Positions 7,216 through 15,994 of a DNA stretch of 64,000 bases are shown here, in pieces. Source of the stretch: Christiangramia forsetii KT0803 (GTDB taxonomy: Bacteria > Bacteroidota > Bacteroidia > Flavobacteriales > Flavobacteriaceae); the NCBI RefSeq assembly GCF_000060345.1, contig NC_008571.1:3290501-3354500 (forward strand). The letters run 5' to 3'. Below the pieces are notes generated by a model, which made no database searches, had not been told where the DNA came from, and saw only the letters and a program-made list of their open reading frames with translations. Each line of letters starts with the position of its first letter. Positions within the stretch are counted from its first letter, which is position 1. Both the position numbers and the translations under genes were made by a program.

Positions 7216-9219
7216 ATGGGAATATTTGAATCTAATGCACCTAAAGGCCCATTGGCAGAAAAGTGGACCAATCATAAAAATTCTATAGACCTGGTTAATC
7301 CTGCCAACAAACGTAATATAGACGTGATCGTTGTGGGAACAGGACTTGCCGGCGGTAGTGCCGCAGCAACGCTTGCTGAACTTGGCTATAATGTAAAAAC
7401 ATTTTGTTATCAGGATTCTCCTCGTAGAGCGCACTCTATTGCAGCTCAGGGAGGGATAAATGCAGCAAAAAATTATCAGGGAGATGGTGATTCTGTTTAC
7501 CGTCTTTTCTATGATACTGTAAAAGGAGGCGATTATCGTTCCAGAGAATCCAATGTTTACAGACTTGCTCAGGTTTCAGGAAATATCATTGACCAATGTG
7601 TGGCTCAGGGAGTTCCTTTTGCCCGTGAATACGGTGGACTTCTTGATAACCGTTCTTTTGGTGGGGTTCTTGTTTCAAGAACTTTCTATGCAAAAGGACA
7701 AACAGGACAACAGCTATTGCTCGGAGCCTATTCAGCAATGAATCGCCAGATCAACCGTGGAAAGATCAAATCTTACAACAGGCATGAAATGCTTGATATT
7801 GTAAAAGTTGATGGAAAAGCCCGTGGGATTATCGCAAGAAACCTGGTAACCGGGGAACTTGAAAGACACTCAGCTCACGCAGTGGTAGTTGCTTCAGGAG
7901 GATATGGGAACGTATTCTTCCTTTCTACTAATGCCATGGGAAGTAACGTCACTGCTGGCTGGAAAATACACAAAAAGGGCGCTTATTTTGCGAACCCTTG
8001 TTTTACGCAGATCCACCCAACCTGTATTCCGGTTTCAGGAGATCATCAGTCTAAATTGACCCTGATGTCTGAATCACTTCGGAATGATGGTAGAATATGG
8101 GTTCCGAAGAAAAAAGAAGATGCTGAAGCTATTAAAGCCGGGAAGAAAAAACCAACAGAGCTTTCAGAAGAAGAAAGAGATTACTATTTAGAGAGAAGAT
8201 ATCCTGCATTTGGTAACCTGGTGCCACGTGATGTCGCATCCAGAGCAGCCAAAGAACGTTGTGATGCAGGTTTCGGAGTAAATAAAACAGGAGAAGCAGT
8301 TTATCTTGATTTTAGTGCAGCCATCGTGCGTTATGGTAAAGAAGCTGCGACTACCAGGAAAATTAGCAATCCTTCTGATGCTGAAATTAAAAAATTAGGA
8401 AAAGAAGTTGTGGAGGCCAAATATGGTAACCTTTTCCAGATGTATGAGAAGATCGTAGATCAAAATCCATACGAAACTCCAATGATGATTTATCCTGCGG
8501 TACACTATACCATGGGTGGTGTCTGGGTTGATTATAACCTTCAAACTACAATTCCTGGTTGTTACGCGATTGGAGAAGCAAACTTCTCAGATCACGGAGC
8601 AAACAGACTTGGAGCCTCTGCCTTGATGCAAGGACTTGCTGATGGATATTTCGTTTTACCATATACTATAGGAAACTATTTATCTGATGATATTAGAACC
8701 GGAACAATCCCGACAGATTCTGCTGAATTTGATGCTGCAGAAACTGAAGTTCGTGAGAGACTGGAAAAATTCATCAATACAAAAGGAACAAAATCTGTAG
8801 ATCACTTTCATAAAATTCTTGGTAAGATTATGTGGAATAAGGTTGGAATGGCAAGAAATGCTAAAGGTCTTAAAGAAGCAATTACAGAGATCAAAGAACT
8901 TCGTGAAGAATTCTGGAAAGATGTGCGAGTTCCTGGAAATACGATGGAAATGAATGCTGAGCTTGAAAAAGCAGGTCGTGTGGCAGATTTCCTTGAATTG
9001 GGTGAATTATTTGCAAAAGATGCATTGCATAGGGAAGAATCCTGTGGTGGTCACTTTAGAGAAGAATACCAGACCGAAGAAGGGGAAGCGATGCGTGATG
9101 ATGAGAACTTTATGTACGTAGCAGCCTGGGAATACACAGGTAATCCCGCAGATGCTATTCTTCATAAAGAAGATTTAGATTATGAAAATATTCAGGTAAA
9201 AACAAGGAGTTATAAATAG
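7216..9219 (+). CDS. sdhA: Succinate dehydrogenase / fumarate reductase flavoprotein subunit
   Basis: A 667-residue catalytic subunit that oxidises succinate to fumarate in the TCA cycle. The dinucleotide-binding motif G-T-G-L-A-G-G is at about 41-47. The [11 protein letters not shown] block carries the histidine (about residue 73) that normally binds FAD covalently. Substrate and proton-shuttle residues fall in the H-P-T and [12 protein letters not shown] blocks, and the FAD-contact motif [10 protein letters not shown] is near 468-477. The length agrees with the menaquinone-linked Bacteroidota enzymes, longer than E. coli SdhA. The 82-base gap to sdhB contains a palindromic repeat. Confidence 0.97.
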   Translation: MGIFESNAPKGPLAEKWTNHKNSIDLVNPANKRNIDVIVVGTGLAGGSAAATLAELGYNVKTFCYQDSPRRAHSIAAQGGINAAKNYQGDGDSVYRLFYDTVKGGDYRSRESNVYRLAQVSGNIIDQCVAQGVPFAREYGGLLDNRSFGGVLVSRTFYAKGQTGQQLLLGAYSAMNRQINRGKIKSYNRHEMLDIVKVDGKARGIIARNLVTGELERHSAHAVVVASGGYGNVFFLSTNAMGSNVTAGWKIHKKGAYFANPCFTQIHPTCIPVSGDHQSKLTLMSESLRNDGRIWVPKKKEDAEAIKAGKKKPTELSEEERDYYLERRYPAFGNLVPRDVASRAAKERCDAGFGVNKTGEAVYLDFSAAIVRYGKEAATTRKISNPSDAEIKKLGKEVVEAKYGNLFQMYEKIVDQNPYETPMMIYPAVHYTMGGVWVDYNLQTTIPGCYAIGEANFSDHGANRLGASALMQGLADGYFVLPYTIGNYLSDDIRTGTIPTDSAEFDAAETEVRERLEKFINTKGTKSVDHFHKILGKIMWNKVGMARNAKGLKEAITEIKELREEFWKDVRVPGNTMEMNAELEKAGRVADFLELGELFAKDALHREESCGGHFREEYQTEEGEAMRDDENFMYVAAWEYTGNPADAILHKEDLDYENIQVKTRSYK

Positions 9220-9220
9220 A

Positions 9221-9292
9221 ATTGAGATTTGAGATTTGAGAATTGAGACATTCGTCCCGATAATTCTAAAATCTCATTTCTAATTACTCAAT
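9221..9292. repeat. Imperfect long palindrome between sdhA and sdhB
   Basis: Just after the sdhA stop, short tandem copies of a TTGAGAT-like heptamer (9221-9247) are answered by an imperfect inverse, CTAAAATCTCA to ACTCAAT (9267-9292). The ends match as ATTGAG / CTCAAT. It resembles small repeats common between flavobacterial genes. A transcribed hairpin here could affect the sdhA:sdhB ratio, but that is inference. Confidence 0.5.
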
Positions 9293-9301
9293 ACTTAAAG
9301 T

Positions 9302-10045
9302 ATGAACCTTACATTAAAAATATGGCGTCAGAAAAACGCCGATACAAAAGGAAAAATGCAAACCTACCAGGTTTCAGATATTTCTACTGATATGTCTTTT
9401 CTTGAAATGATGGATGTTCTTAACGAACAGCTTATTGACAAAGGAGACGAACCTGTCGCTTTTGATCACGATTGTCGTGAGGGAATTTGCGGATCTTGTA
9501 ATCTACAGATCAACGGTGAGCCTCATGGACCAGATCGCGGGGTTACTACCTGCCAGTTACACATGAGAAGTTTCAAAGACGGCGATACGATCGTTATTGA
9601 ACCATTCAGAGCAAAGGCATTTCCGGTAATTAAGGATTTGGTGGTAGACCGCAGCTCATTTGACAGAATTCAGCAAGCCGGTGGATATATTTCTGTTAAT
9701 ACTTCAGGAAATACCCAGGATGCAAACTCTATCCCTGTAGATAAAGAAAGTGCTGATATGTCTTTCTACGCCGCTACCTGTATTGGTTGTGGAGCTTGTG
9801 TTGCTGCATGTAAAAATGCCAGCGCCATGCTATTTACCTCGGCTAAAGTGAGTCAGTTTGCCTTACTTCCGCAGGGAGAAGTTGAAGCAGACCGTAGAGT
9901 ACTACAAATGGTAGAGCAGATGGATAAAGAAGGTTTTGGTAATTGTACCAATACCGGAGCTTGTGAAATTGAATGTCCTAAAGGAATTTCTTTAGAGAAT
10001 ATCGCGAGAATGAATAGAGAATATTTGAAAGCCAGCGTTAAGTAA
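9302..10045 (+). CDS. sdhB: Succinate dehydrogenase iron-sulfur subunit
   Basis: A 247-residue electron-transfer subunit linking SdhA flavin to the SdhC hemes. The N-terminal ferredoxin domain holds the [2Fe-2S] ligands in C-R-E-G-I-C-G-S-C plus the later T-T-C-Q-L (about residues 57-81). The C-terminal domain holds [11 protein letters not shown] for the [4Fe-4S] cluster (about 160-170) and [12 protein letters not shown], which share ligands with the [3Fe-4S] cluster. All expected cysteines are present. It ends the sdhCAB operon, ahead of a strong terminator. Confidence 0.97.
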   Translation: MNLTLKIWRQKNADTKGKMQTYQVSDISTDMSFLEMMDVLNEQLIDKGDEPVAFDHDCREGICGSCNLQINGEPHGPDRGVTTCQLHMRSFKDGDTIVIEPFRAKAFPVIKDLVVDRSSFDRIQQAGGYISVNTSGNTQDANSIPVDKESADMSFYAATCIGCGACVAACKNASAMLFTSAKVSQFALLPQGEVEADRRVLQMVEQMDKEGFGNCTNTGACEIECPKGISLENIARMNREYLKASVK

Positions 10046-10072
10046 ATCGCTTTTAAAATAAATATAGAGGAG

Positions 10073-10099
10073 CCCGGACTTTGTAGTCCGGGTTTTTTT
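10073..10099 (+). terminator. Rho-independent terminator of sdhCAB
   Basis: A perfect 8-bp stem CCCGGACT (10073-10080) / AGTCCGGG (10085-10092) with a TTGT loop, followed by seven T (10093-10099), starts 28 bases after the sdhB stop. Confidence 0.93.
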
Positions 10100-10124
10100 A
10101 TGCATTTTATTTAAAAATTGCAAG

Positions 10125-11279
10125 ATGTCGGGACTTCCTAAATTCAATTCCAAATTACCTGGTACCAAGACCAGTATTTTTTCAATAATGAGTAAAATGG
10201 CCAATGATTATAATGCCATTAATTTATCCCAGGGATTTCCAAATTTTGAAACCGATCAGAAATTAAAAGATCTTGTCACCAAAGCCATGAATGAGGGATA
10301 CAATCAATACCCTCCAGATTCAGGAATTAAAGTCTTAAGGGAAGAGATTTCAAAAAAGATCAAATCTCTTTATGGAAAAGAGTATAATCCAGATTCAGAA
10401 ATAACAATTACTTCCGGAGCTACTGAAGCTTTATATTGTGCTATAACAGCCTTTGTTAATAAAGGAGACGAAGTCATTGTTTTAAAACCGGCTTACGACA
10501 CTTATGAGCCTACGATAAAAATAAATGGCGGTAAACCAGTTCAGATTCAATTAAAAGGCGAAAATTATAAGCTAGACTGGGACGAAGTAAGATCGACGGT
10601 TAATTCTAAAACCAGAATGATCATTATTAATACTCCGCATAATCCAACCGGAACTATTCTTTCTCAAGAAGATATGCTGGAACTGCAAAAGATTCTTTCA
10701 GAAACTAATATTATCTTACTTAGTGATGAAGTTTATGAGCATTTAATTTTTGATAAGGAACAGCATCAAAGCGTCTCAAAGTTTCCAGGACTCTCTGAAA
10801 GATCTATCGTTTGCGCATCCTTTGGAAAGACTTTTCACAATACCGGATGGAAAACGGGATATTGCGTAGCTCCTGAAAAATTAATGAAAGAAATTAGAAA
10901 AATTCATGAGCTTACGGTTTTTTCTGTAAATCATCCCATGCAAAGAGCTTATGTAGATTATTTGAAGGATCCCAGCACCTATTTAGATCTTTCAAATTTT
11001 TACCAGACAAAAAGGGATCTTTTTCTAAATTTGATAAAAGATTCGAAATTTAGTTATACCCCTTCTAAAGGAACCTATTACCAGCTTTTAAATTTTTCCG
11101 GGATAACCGATGAAAATGATGTAAATTTCGCTGAGAGATTAGTAAAACAACATGGATTAGCCTCAATTCCTGTATCAAAATTTAATATTAACGAGAAGGA
11201 TAACAGCCAGTTAAGATTCTGTTTTGCAAAAACAGACGACACACTGGAGAAGGCGGCGGAAATACTTTGTAAATTATAG
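10125..11279 (+). CDS. PLP-dependent class I/II aminotransferase, methionine/kynurenine type
   Basis: A 384-residue fold-type I aminotransferase. The opening L-S-Q-G-F-P-N-F (about 34-41) is typical of the YbdL / kynurenine-oxoglutarate / methionine aminotransferase group. PLP contacts are seen in N-T-P-H-N-P-T-G (about 169-176) and S-D-E-V-Y-E-H; the Schiff-base Lys is in S-F-G-K-T-F near residue 236, with the phosphate-binding Arg or equivalent further on. It transfers amino groups from hydrophobic or aromatic amino acids to 2-oxo acids in the cytoplasm; methionine is the likeliest donor by similarity. The pdeM start directly follows its stop, so the two are one transcript. Confidence 0.88.
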   Translation: MSGLPKFNSKLPGTKTSIFSIMSKMANDYNAINLSQGFPNFETDQKLKDLVTKAMNEGYNQYPPDSGIKVLREEISKKIKSLYGKEYNPDSEITITSGATEALYCAITAFVNKGDEVIVLKPAYDTYEPTIKINGGKPVQIQLKGENYKLDWDEVRSTVNSKTRMIIINTPHNPTGTILSQEDMLELQKILSETNIILLSDEVYEHLIFDKEQHQSVSKFPGLSERSIVCASFGKTFHNTGWKTGYCVAPEKLMKEIRKIHELTVFSVNHPMQRAYVDYLKDPSTYLDLSNFYQTKRDLFLNLIKDSKFSYTPSKGTYYQLLNFSGITDENDVNFAERLVKQHGLASIPVSKFNINEKDNSQLRFCFAKTDDTLEKAAEILCKL

Positions 11280-11915
11280 ATGAATTTCAACATTAAGATC
11301 CGTGAACAGGATTTTGTTTTGCATCCGTTTGGCGCCGTGTACTGGCCAGAACAGGAAGTACTACTAATTGCAGATGTCCATCTTGGAAAAGTTTCGCATT
11401 TTAGGAAACATGGTAGCGCGGTTCCGCTAAAAGCAGTCAAACAAAATTTTTTAAATCTTGACCAGTTAAGAAAAGAGTTTGATCCTGAACACATTGTATT
11501 TTTAGGAGATCTTTTTCATAGTTCTCTTAATATAGAGTGGAATATGTTTGAAGAATGGATAAACAGTATAGACAACCAGGTCTATCTCATTACCGGAAAT
11601 CATGATATTATTTCTCCGTTAAAATATGAAGACCTCGGAATCAAAATTTTTTCTGATATACAGGTCGCAGGTTTTCATTTAAGTCATCATCCGGAAGATT
11701 TTGAGGAACATTTTAATCTTTGCGGACATATTCATCCCGGTTTTAAAATGAGAGGAAATGGAAAACAATTAATTAAATTATCTTGTTTCTTTAAAAGCAA
11801 AAATCAAATGATACTTCCAGCTTTTGGAGAATTCACTGGAAATTATTTCATGGAACCTGAAGCAGGAGATCGTATTTTCGCTATTACCGGCAAGGAAGTT
11901 ATTCCGGTGCATTAA
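11280..11915 (+). CDS. pdeM: Metallophosphoesterase PdeM, ligase-associated DNA damage response type
   Basis: A 211-residue calcineurin-like phosphoesterase. The metal-binding series is complete: I-A-D-V-H-L-G-K (about 31-38), F-L-G-D-L-F-H (about 73-79), T-G-N-H-D (about 102-106), S-H-H-P near 136 and C-G-H-I-H-P-G (about 148-154). The short form with H-L-G-K is characteristic of PdeM, which in many bacteria sits beside an ATP-dependent ligase, a Lhr-like helicase and an exonuclease. None of those partners is in this window; here it abuts an aminotransferase. A nuclease role in DNA repair is a family-level inference. Confidence 0.85.
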   Translation: MNFNIKIREQDFVLHPFGAVYWPEQEVLLIADVHLGKVSHFRKHGSAVPLKAVKQNFLNLDQLRKEFDPEHIVFLGDLFHSSLNIEWNMFEEWINSIDNQVYLITGNHDIISPLKYEDLGIKIFSDIQVAGFHLSHHPEDFEEHFNLCGHIHPGFKMRGNGKQLIKLSCFFKSKNQMILPAFGEFTGNYFMEPEAGDRIFAITGKEVIPVH

Positions 11916-11925
11916 ATCCCCCAAA

Positions 11926-12717
11926 ATGATAAAAAAACTAGCCGTTCTTAATTTTATTTCTGTAATAATAAACATCGCAACAAATTTCTTTGCGCAAACT
12001 GGTAAAATAAATAACACCACCATAGGTGAGCTTAGTGATAAGAGCGCTAACCTCTTCACTCCTGCAGATTATGCTTTTTCTATCTGGGGACTTATTTTTC
12101 TGAGTCTCCTGGTTTGCTCCAGTTTTATGATTTATCAAGCATTTACAGGCGGTAAGTTTACCAAATTCATCGAAAATACCTCAATTTGGTTTATTGTAGC
12201 AAACCTGGGCACCGCACTATGGGTAGTCACCTGGTTGTATGAATTTACGGGAATGTCAGTAGTCCTAATGTTCCTTGTACTAGCCAAACTTTTAAAGCTT
12301 ATCATTAACAACGACATGGAGGTTTGGGATGCCCCCTTTAAAGTTATTGCGTTTTACTGGTGGCCAATCTGTTTATATTCAGGATGGATCACTGTTGCCA
12401 GTATCGCCAATATGGCCGCCTGGTTAACCGAAATTGGATGGGATGGTGCCGTTTTTTCTGAAATTGAATGGACCGTTATTATGATAGGTGTGGCTGTAAT
12501 CATTAATCTTTTGATGATCTACCTTAGAAACATGCGGGAATTCGCCGCTGTAGGCGTATGGGCATTAATAGCCATCTATTTAAGGCATCAGGGCACTGAA
12601 GAATTTATTGCGAAAACAGCACTGGCTGGTGCCATTCTTTTATTTCTAAATATTGCTTATCATGGATTCAAAAACAGAAAATCGAATCCCATGTATAAAT
12701 TACTGGCTGGAAATTAG
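11926..12717 (+). CDS. Polytopic membrane protein, tryptophan-rich sensory protein (TspO)-like
   Basis: A 263-residue membrane protein. I take the ATG at 11926 because the reading frame can extend back to 11824 only by overlapping pdeM, and the ATG gives a proper hydrophobic N-terminus. About eight hydrophobic segments are seen. It is rich in Trp (W-W-P-I, W-L-Y-E, S-I-W-G, G-V-W-A) and has the motif F-T-P-A-D-Y-A-F-S-I-W-G-L near residues 45-57. That W-G-L helix resembles TspO/MBR-family porphyrin and sensory proteins, but this protein is longer than classical TspO (about 160 residues), so the assignment is tentative. It lies 10 bases after pdeM. Confidence 0.65.
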   Translation: MIKKLAVLNFISVIINIATNFFAQTGKINNTTIGELSDKSANLFTPADYAFSIWGLIFLSLLVCSSFMIYQAFTGGKFTKFIENTSIWFIVANLGTALWVVTWLYEFTGMSVVLMFLVLAKLLKLIINNDMEVWDAPFKVIAFYWWPICLYSGWITVASIANMAAWLTEIGWDGAVFSEIEWTVIMIGVAVIINLLMIYLRNMREFAAVGVWALIAIYLRHQGTEEFIAKTALAGAILLFLNIAYHGFKNRKSNPMYKLLAGN

Positions 12718-12790
12718 AAATTTTCATTTTCAGACGCACTACTCCTGAATCTTAAACTCGGAATTTTGTAAATTTGATAAAAACATAGCC

Positions 12791-13012
12791 ATGAAAACAA
12801 TAGAATTAAAGGTTAATTCAAGAATATATGACCGGTTGCTCTGGTTACTTAGGCAGTTTAACCCCGATGATATGTTAATTATAGAAAGAGATAAAGAACA
12901 AGAATATCTCCAAAATGAACTTAAAAAGATCGATGAAGGTAGCGCAAAATTTATGAGCCTGGAAGATTTGGATAATCTTTTAGAAGATCAGATAAAAAAA
13001 TATGAAAATTAG
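12791..13012 (+). CDS. Antitoxin-like small protein
   Basis: A 73-residue acidic protein just upstream of, and overlapping by 11 bases, a ParE/RelE-type toxin gene. The N-terminus M-K-T-I-E-L-K-V looks like a beta-strand start. The C-terminal half (about residues 38-73) is charged and helical with E-D-L-D-N-L-L, as expected for a toxin-wrapping segment. It has no clear DNA-binding signature that I recognise. Identification rests on size, charge and the overlapping toxin. Such pairs are usually autoregulated; no operator is evident in the 73 bases upstream. Confidence 0.6.
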   Translation: MKTIELKVNSRIYDRLLWLLRQFNPDDMLIIERDKEQEYLQNELKKIDEGSAKFMSLEDLDNLLEDQIKKYEN

Positions 13013-13283
13013 AATTTTAGAGGGTTTTTCTCTAAAATTAGCGCTTCAGTTAGAATACATTGCTAGAGATAAACCTGAAGCAGCAAGAAAATTTAAAAAC
13101 GATATATTATCTCTCATAAAACGTATTCCTTCCATGCCTTATATCCATAGGCAATCTATTTATTTTGAAGATGAAAATATTAGGGAATTAATCTTCAAAG
13201 GTTATAAAATTGTTTACCGGATAAAAATTCAGAAGAATTTAATTGAAGTTTTTGGGTTTATAAAAGATGAAGCCAAACTTTAA
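13002..13283 (+). CDS. RelE/ParE-family toxin
   Basis: A 93-residue protein with the RelE/ParE fold pattern: a helical N-terminal half (about 8-45, with D-K-P-E-A-A-R-K-F-K-N-D) followed by beta strands I-R-E-L-I-F-K-G-Y-K-I-V-Y-R-I (about 61-75). The R-E-L/Y-K-I-V-Y-R-I signature is the core ParE/RelE sheet. ParE members poison gyrase and RelE members cleave mRNA on ribosomes; I cannot separate them from sequence here. The start lies inside the antitoxin gene, which couples translation of the two. Confidence 0.8.
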   Translation: MKIRILEGFSLKLALQLEYIARDKPEAARKFKNDILSLIKRIPSMPYIHRQSIYFEDENIRELIFKGYKIVYRIKIQKNLIEVFGFIKDEAKL

Positions 13284-13310
13284 ATCTCAAACTTAGAATT
13301 TTAAACTTTT

Positions 13311-14666
13311 TTACACCATTGCCTTGATATCACTTCCCCAACTCGGGTAAGAAAATATCATTCCTTTCAAAGTTTCACAATTAAGCTTACCGCACATTGC
13401 CATTACAAACATATTGATCATTTCTCCTGCATCGGGTCCTAACAAATGGGCGCCAAGAACAAGTCCGGTTTCTTTATCTATCAAAGTTTTATAAGCATAA
13501 TAATCGTCATTGATCCTTTTGGCATTAAACCACTTTGGTACAAGTTTTTGCTCTACTTTGAAGTCATAACCTTTTTCTTTTGCTTCTTTTTCATTTAAAC
13601 CTACTGAAGCCAGATTTGGCAGGGTAAATACCACAGAAGGTTGCGGGGGATAATCAACCGTTTTATCACGATCTTTGTCGAGAATATTACCGGCTACTAT
13701 TCGTGCTTCCTGAGAAGACAATGGTGTTAATGGGAGACCTTCACTGTCCGAAACATCTCCACAGGCATATACATTTTTATTTGTTGGGCTCTGTAGATGT
13801 TCATTTACGATAATTCCTTTCTTAGAAAAATCAACATTCCCATTTTCAAGGTCCAGATCATCAATAGACGGAACTCTTCCGGCAGTATTTAACACAAGTT
13901 TTGCCTTTAGTTCGATCTGTTTCCCGTTTTGGTTTGCAATTACTCTGTAATTCGTCTGAAGTTTCTCAACCTCGGTTACTTCTGAATCAAAAACGAATTT
14001 AATTCCAATTTCTTCAGAAGCTTTCTGAAGATGTTTCACCATAGCTTCATCAAAATTTCCTAAAGCTCTGGATTCACCTTCTACTACGGTAACATTTGCT
14101 CCACATCTGGCTGCAATATGTGCAAACTCCATCCCTATATAACCGGCACCTATAAAAATGATACTTTCAGGAAGTTCTTCCAGTTCCAGAAAATCATCAC
14201 TTATTATTGGCAAATCTCTCCCCGGAATTGGCAATTCCAAAGCTTTATTTCCGGTTGCGATCACGATCTTTTTTGCCTTAACCGTCTTTCCTTCTACAGA
14301 AAGTGTATTCTCGTCTAGAAATTTCGGGGATTGATGGTACATTTTAATACCTAAAGCTTTCATATCCTTTTCTGTAGCTGCAGGAACAGCGCTGGTAAAG
14401 GTTTCTTTAAATTTCATTAAATCCTTCCAGCTAAATTCAGGCATTTTAGTAATTCCATGACCTTTCATTTTTTCAGCCCTATCAAGAATCTCGGTCAATC
14501 CTACCAGGACCTTTTTCGGGTCACAACCACGATTCGCACAAGTACCACCAAATTCCCTATTATCGGCAATAGCCACTTTTAAACCTTCAGCAATACATTC
14601 TTCGGCAACGCTTTTTCCTGCAGTTCCGGTTCCTATTATAAAAACATCAAACTCTTCAATTCCCAT
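13311..14666 (-). CDS. FAD-dependent NAD(P)-disulfide oxidoreductase, glutathione/mercuric reductase family
   Basis: A 451-residue flavoenzyme. The FAD motif G-T-G-T-A-G is at about 12-17. The redox disulfide is G-G-T-C-A-N-R-G-C (Cys43 and Cys48), and the NAD(P) motif G-A-G-Y-I-G is near 174. A-C-G-D-V-S, the second FAD-binding signature, is near 305. The dimerisation domain is present, but its C-terminal active-site motif, usually H-P-T, reads S-Y-P-S-W-G-S-D, so the catalytic-base histidine appears absent. That rules out a textbook dihydrolipoamide dehydrogenase or glutathione reductase. The disulfide substrate is unknown. It lies 6 bases from an SDR gene and likely shares its transcript. 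Confidence 0.85.
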   Translation of the reverse strand: MGIEEFDVFIIGTGTAGKSVAEECIAEGLKVAIADNREFGGTCANRGCDPKKVLVGLTEILDRAEKMKGHGITKMPEFSWKDLMKFKETFTSAVPAATEKDMKALGIKMYHQSPKFLDENTLSVEGKTVKAKKIVIATGNKALELPIPGRDLPIISDDFLELEELPESIIFIGAGYIGMEFAHIAARCGANVTVVEGESRALGNFDEAMVKHLQKASEEIGIKFVFDSEVTEVEKLQTNYRVIANQNGKQIELKAKLVLNTAGRVPSIDDLDLENGNVDFSKKGIIVNEHLQSPTNKNVYACGDVSDSEGLPLTPLSSQEARIVAGNILDKDRDKTVDYPPQPSVVFTLPNLASVGLNEKEAKEKGYDFKVEQKLVPKWFNAKRINDDYYAYKTLIDKETGLVLGAHLLGPDAGEMINMFVMAMCGKLNCETLKGMIFSYPSWGSDIKAMV

Positions 14667-14672
14667 ATTTAA

Positions 14673-15455
14673 TTATATCGTTTTAACTACGCCACCATCA
14701 ACACGCAAAGATGCTCCATTGGTTGCAGAAGATAACGGACTGGCTACATATGCAATCATATTCGCGATCTCCTGAGGATCTGCAAACCGTTGAATTAAAG
14801 ATGTAGGCCTTGCCTCGTTAAAAAATTCTTTTTCTATTTCTTTTTTTTCAGCTTCATTAGAAGCATCAACCATATCCTGTACCCCCTCAGAAAAAGTAGG
14901 TCCTGGCAACACACTATTTACCGTGACATTGGTGCCTTTGGTCGTTTCTGCTAAACCTCTGGATACTGCCAGTTGTGCTGTTTTGGTCATTCCATAATGA
15001 ATCATTTCCACAGGAATATTAAAAGCACTTTCACTGGAAATAAAAATTATTCGCCCAGAATCCTTCTTTAGCATGCCCGGTAAAAAAGCACGGGAAAGCC
15101 TAACTCCACTTAATACATTTACTTTGTAAAACTCCAACCATTCTTCATCTGGAATTTCTGTAAATTCTTTTTGTCCAAAAATCCCGACATTATTTATTAG
15201 AATATCCAGTTCTCCGATCTCGCTAATAAGTTGTTTAATCTCTTCCTCTTTCGAGAAATCACAGGCAATTCCGGAAATATTTACATTTGAAATTTCCTTT
15301 TTCAGGTTTCCAATTGCCTTATTGACAGATTCCTCTGAACGGCCATTTATAATCACCTCTGCTCCTTCCGCAGCCAAGGTTTTTGCCGTAGCATATCCAA
15401 TTCCTTTAGTAGAACCGGAAATAAAAGCTTTTTTTCCTTTAAGTTTTAAGTCCAT
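14673..15455 (-). CDS. Short-chain dehydrogenase/reductase
   Basis: A 260-residue classical SDR. The cofactor motif is G-S-T-K-G-I-G (about 14-20) and the structural motif N-N-V-G is near 87-90. The catalytic set is Ser in S-S-E-S-A-F (about 140) and Y-G-M-T-K (Tyr about 153, Lys about 157). The C-terminal D-G-G-V segment closes the fold. N-G-R-S after the second strand suggests NADP preference. The substrate is unknown. It sits between the flavin oxidoreductase (6-base gap) and a DoxX-like gene whose stop directly abuts its start, so the three look like one operon. Confidence 0.9.
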   Translation of the reverse strand: MDLKLKGKKAFISGSTKGIGYATAKTLAAEGAEVIINGRSEESVNKAIGNLKKEISNVNISGIACDFSKEEEIKQLISEIGELDILINNVGIFGQKEFTEIPDEEWLEFYKVNVLSGVRLSRAFLPGMLKKDSGRIIFISSESAFNIPVEMIHYGMTKTAQLAVSRGLAETTKGTNVTVNSVLPGPTFSEGVQDMVDASNEAEKKEIEKEFFNEARPTSLIQRFADPQEIANMIAYVASPLSSATNGASLRVDGGVVKTI

Positions 15456-15857
15456 TTATTGTTTTGCTTTTTTCAACCACAAGCCTTTCACATCATTTTC
15501 CAGATAAAATATCAAGAAGAAAATATATAGGGCATATAACATCTGCGTCCCTACTGCAGCCCAATCTTCCTTAAACGCACTACCTACAATTAGGATAATC
15601 ATCAAAATAGCTGCTGCAGTAAGTGCTTTTCTACTAAATATTCCAAGGAGGATCATTCCCCCTAAAATTAATTCTACAAATGGGATCGCAAAGGCAATAG
15701 GCTTCACGAGAACTGCTGGCAGCATACTCTTTTCAAAACCATCTACAACCCCATCAGCAAACTGTGCCAGTTTAGGCATTCTAACCAGTCCATGGATAAA
15801 AAAGTTAATTCCTAATGTAATTCTTGCCAGAAAATAAGCAAGCTGCTTGTAACTCAT
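15456..15857 (-). CDS. DoxX-family membrane protein
   Basis: A 133-residue protein with four hydrophobic helices (about residues 6-26, 48-72, 75-95 and 100-122). It carries the DoxX-type start F-L-A-R-I-T-L-G-I-N-F-F-I-H-G-L and a second G-G-M-I-L-L-G motif. DoxX proteins are small inner-membrane proteins often found with oxidoreductases; the family name comes from a thiosulfate:quinone oxidoreductase subunit, but most members have no proven activity. It is the first gene of the DoxX-SDR-flavoenzyme set and divergent from mfd, with about 140 bases between the starts. Confidence 0.8.
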   Translation of the reverse strand: MSYKQLAYFLARITLGINFFIHGLVRMPKLAQFADGVVDGFEKSMLPAVLVKPIAFAIPFVELILGGMILLGIFSRKALTAAAILMIILIVGSAFKEDWAAVGTQMLYALYIFFLIFYLENDVKGLWLKKAKQ

Positions 15858-15958
15858 TATGGATTTTCGTGAAAGTTAAGTAATGAATGAGTGTTCTTGT
15901 GTTATGGAAGTTATAAATATGTAGAATGATATTTAATCGTTAAAAATCAATTAACTGG

Positions 15959-15989
15959 TTGTAAGGCAATTTGGATGAAATTATATTTG
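15959..15989 (+). promoter_or_regulatory. Promoter of mfd
   Basis: TTG (15959-15961), a 20-base spacer and TATATTTG (15982-15989) match the Bacteroidota promoter exactly. A start site 5-7 bases downstream would fall on or next to the ATG at 15995, implying a nearly leaderless mRNA. Confidence 0.7.
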
Positions 15990-15994
15990 CAGTA

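Noticed and set aside
11824-11925. N-terminal extension of the TspO-like gene
   Set aside because: Would overlap pdeM by about 90 bases and precede the hydrophobic start; the ATG at 11926 fits better.
15971-15994. TTG start of mfd
   Set aside because: Lies upstream of the predicted transcription start; ATG at 15995 is better.
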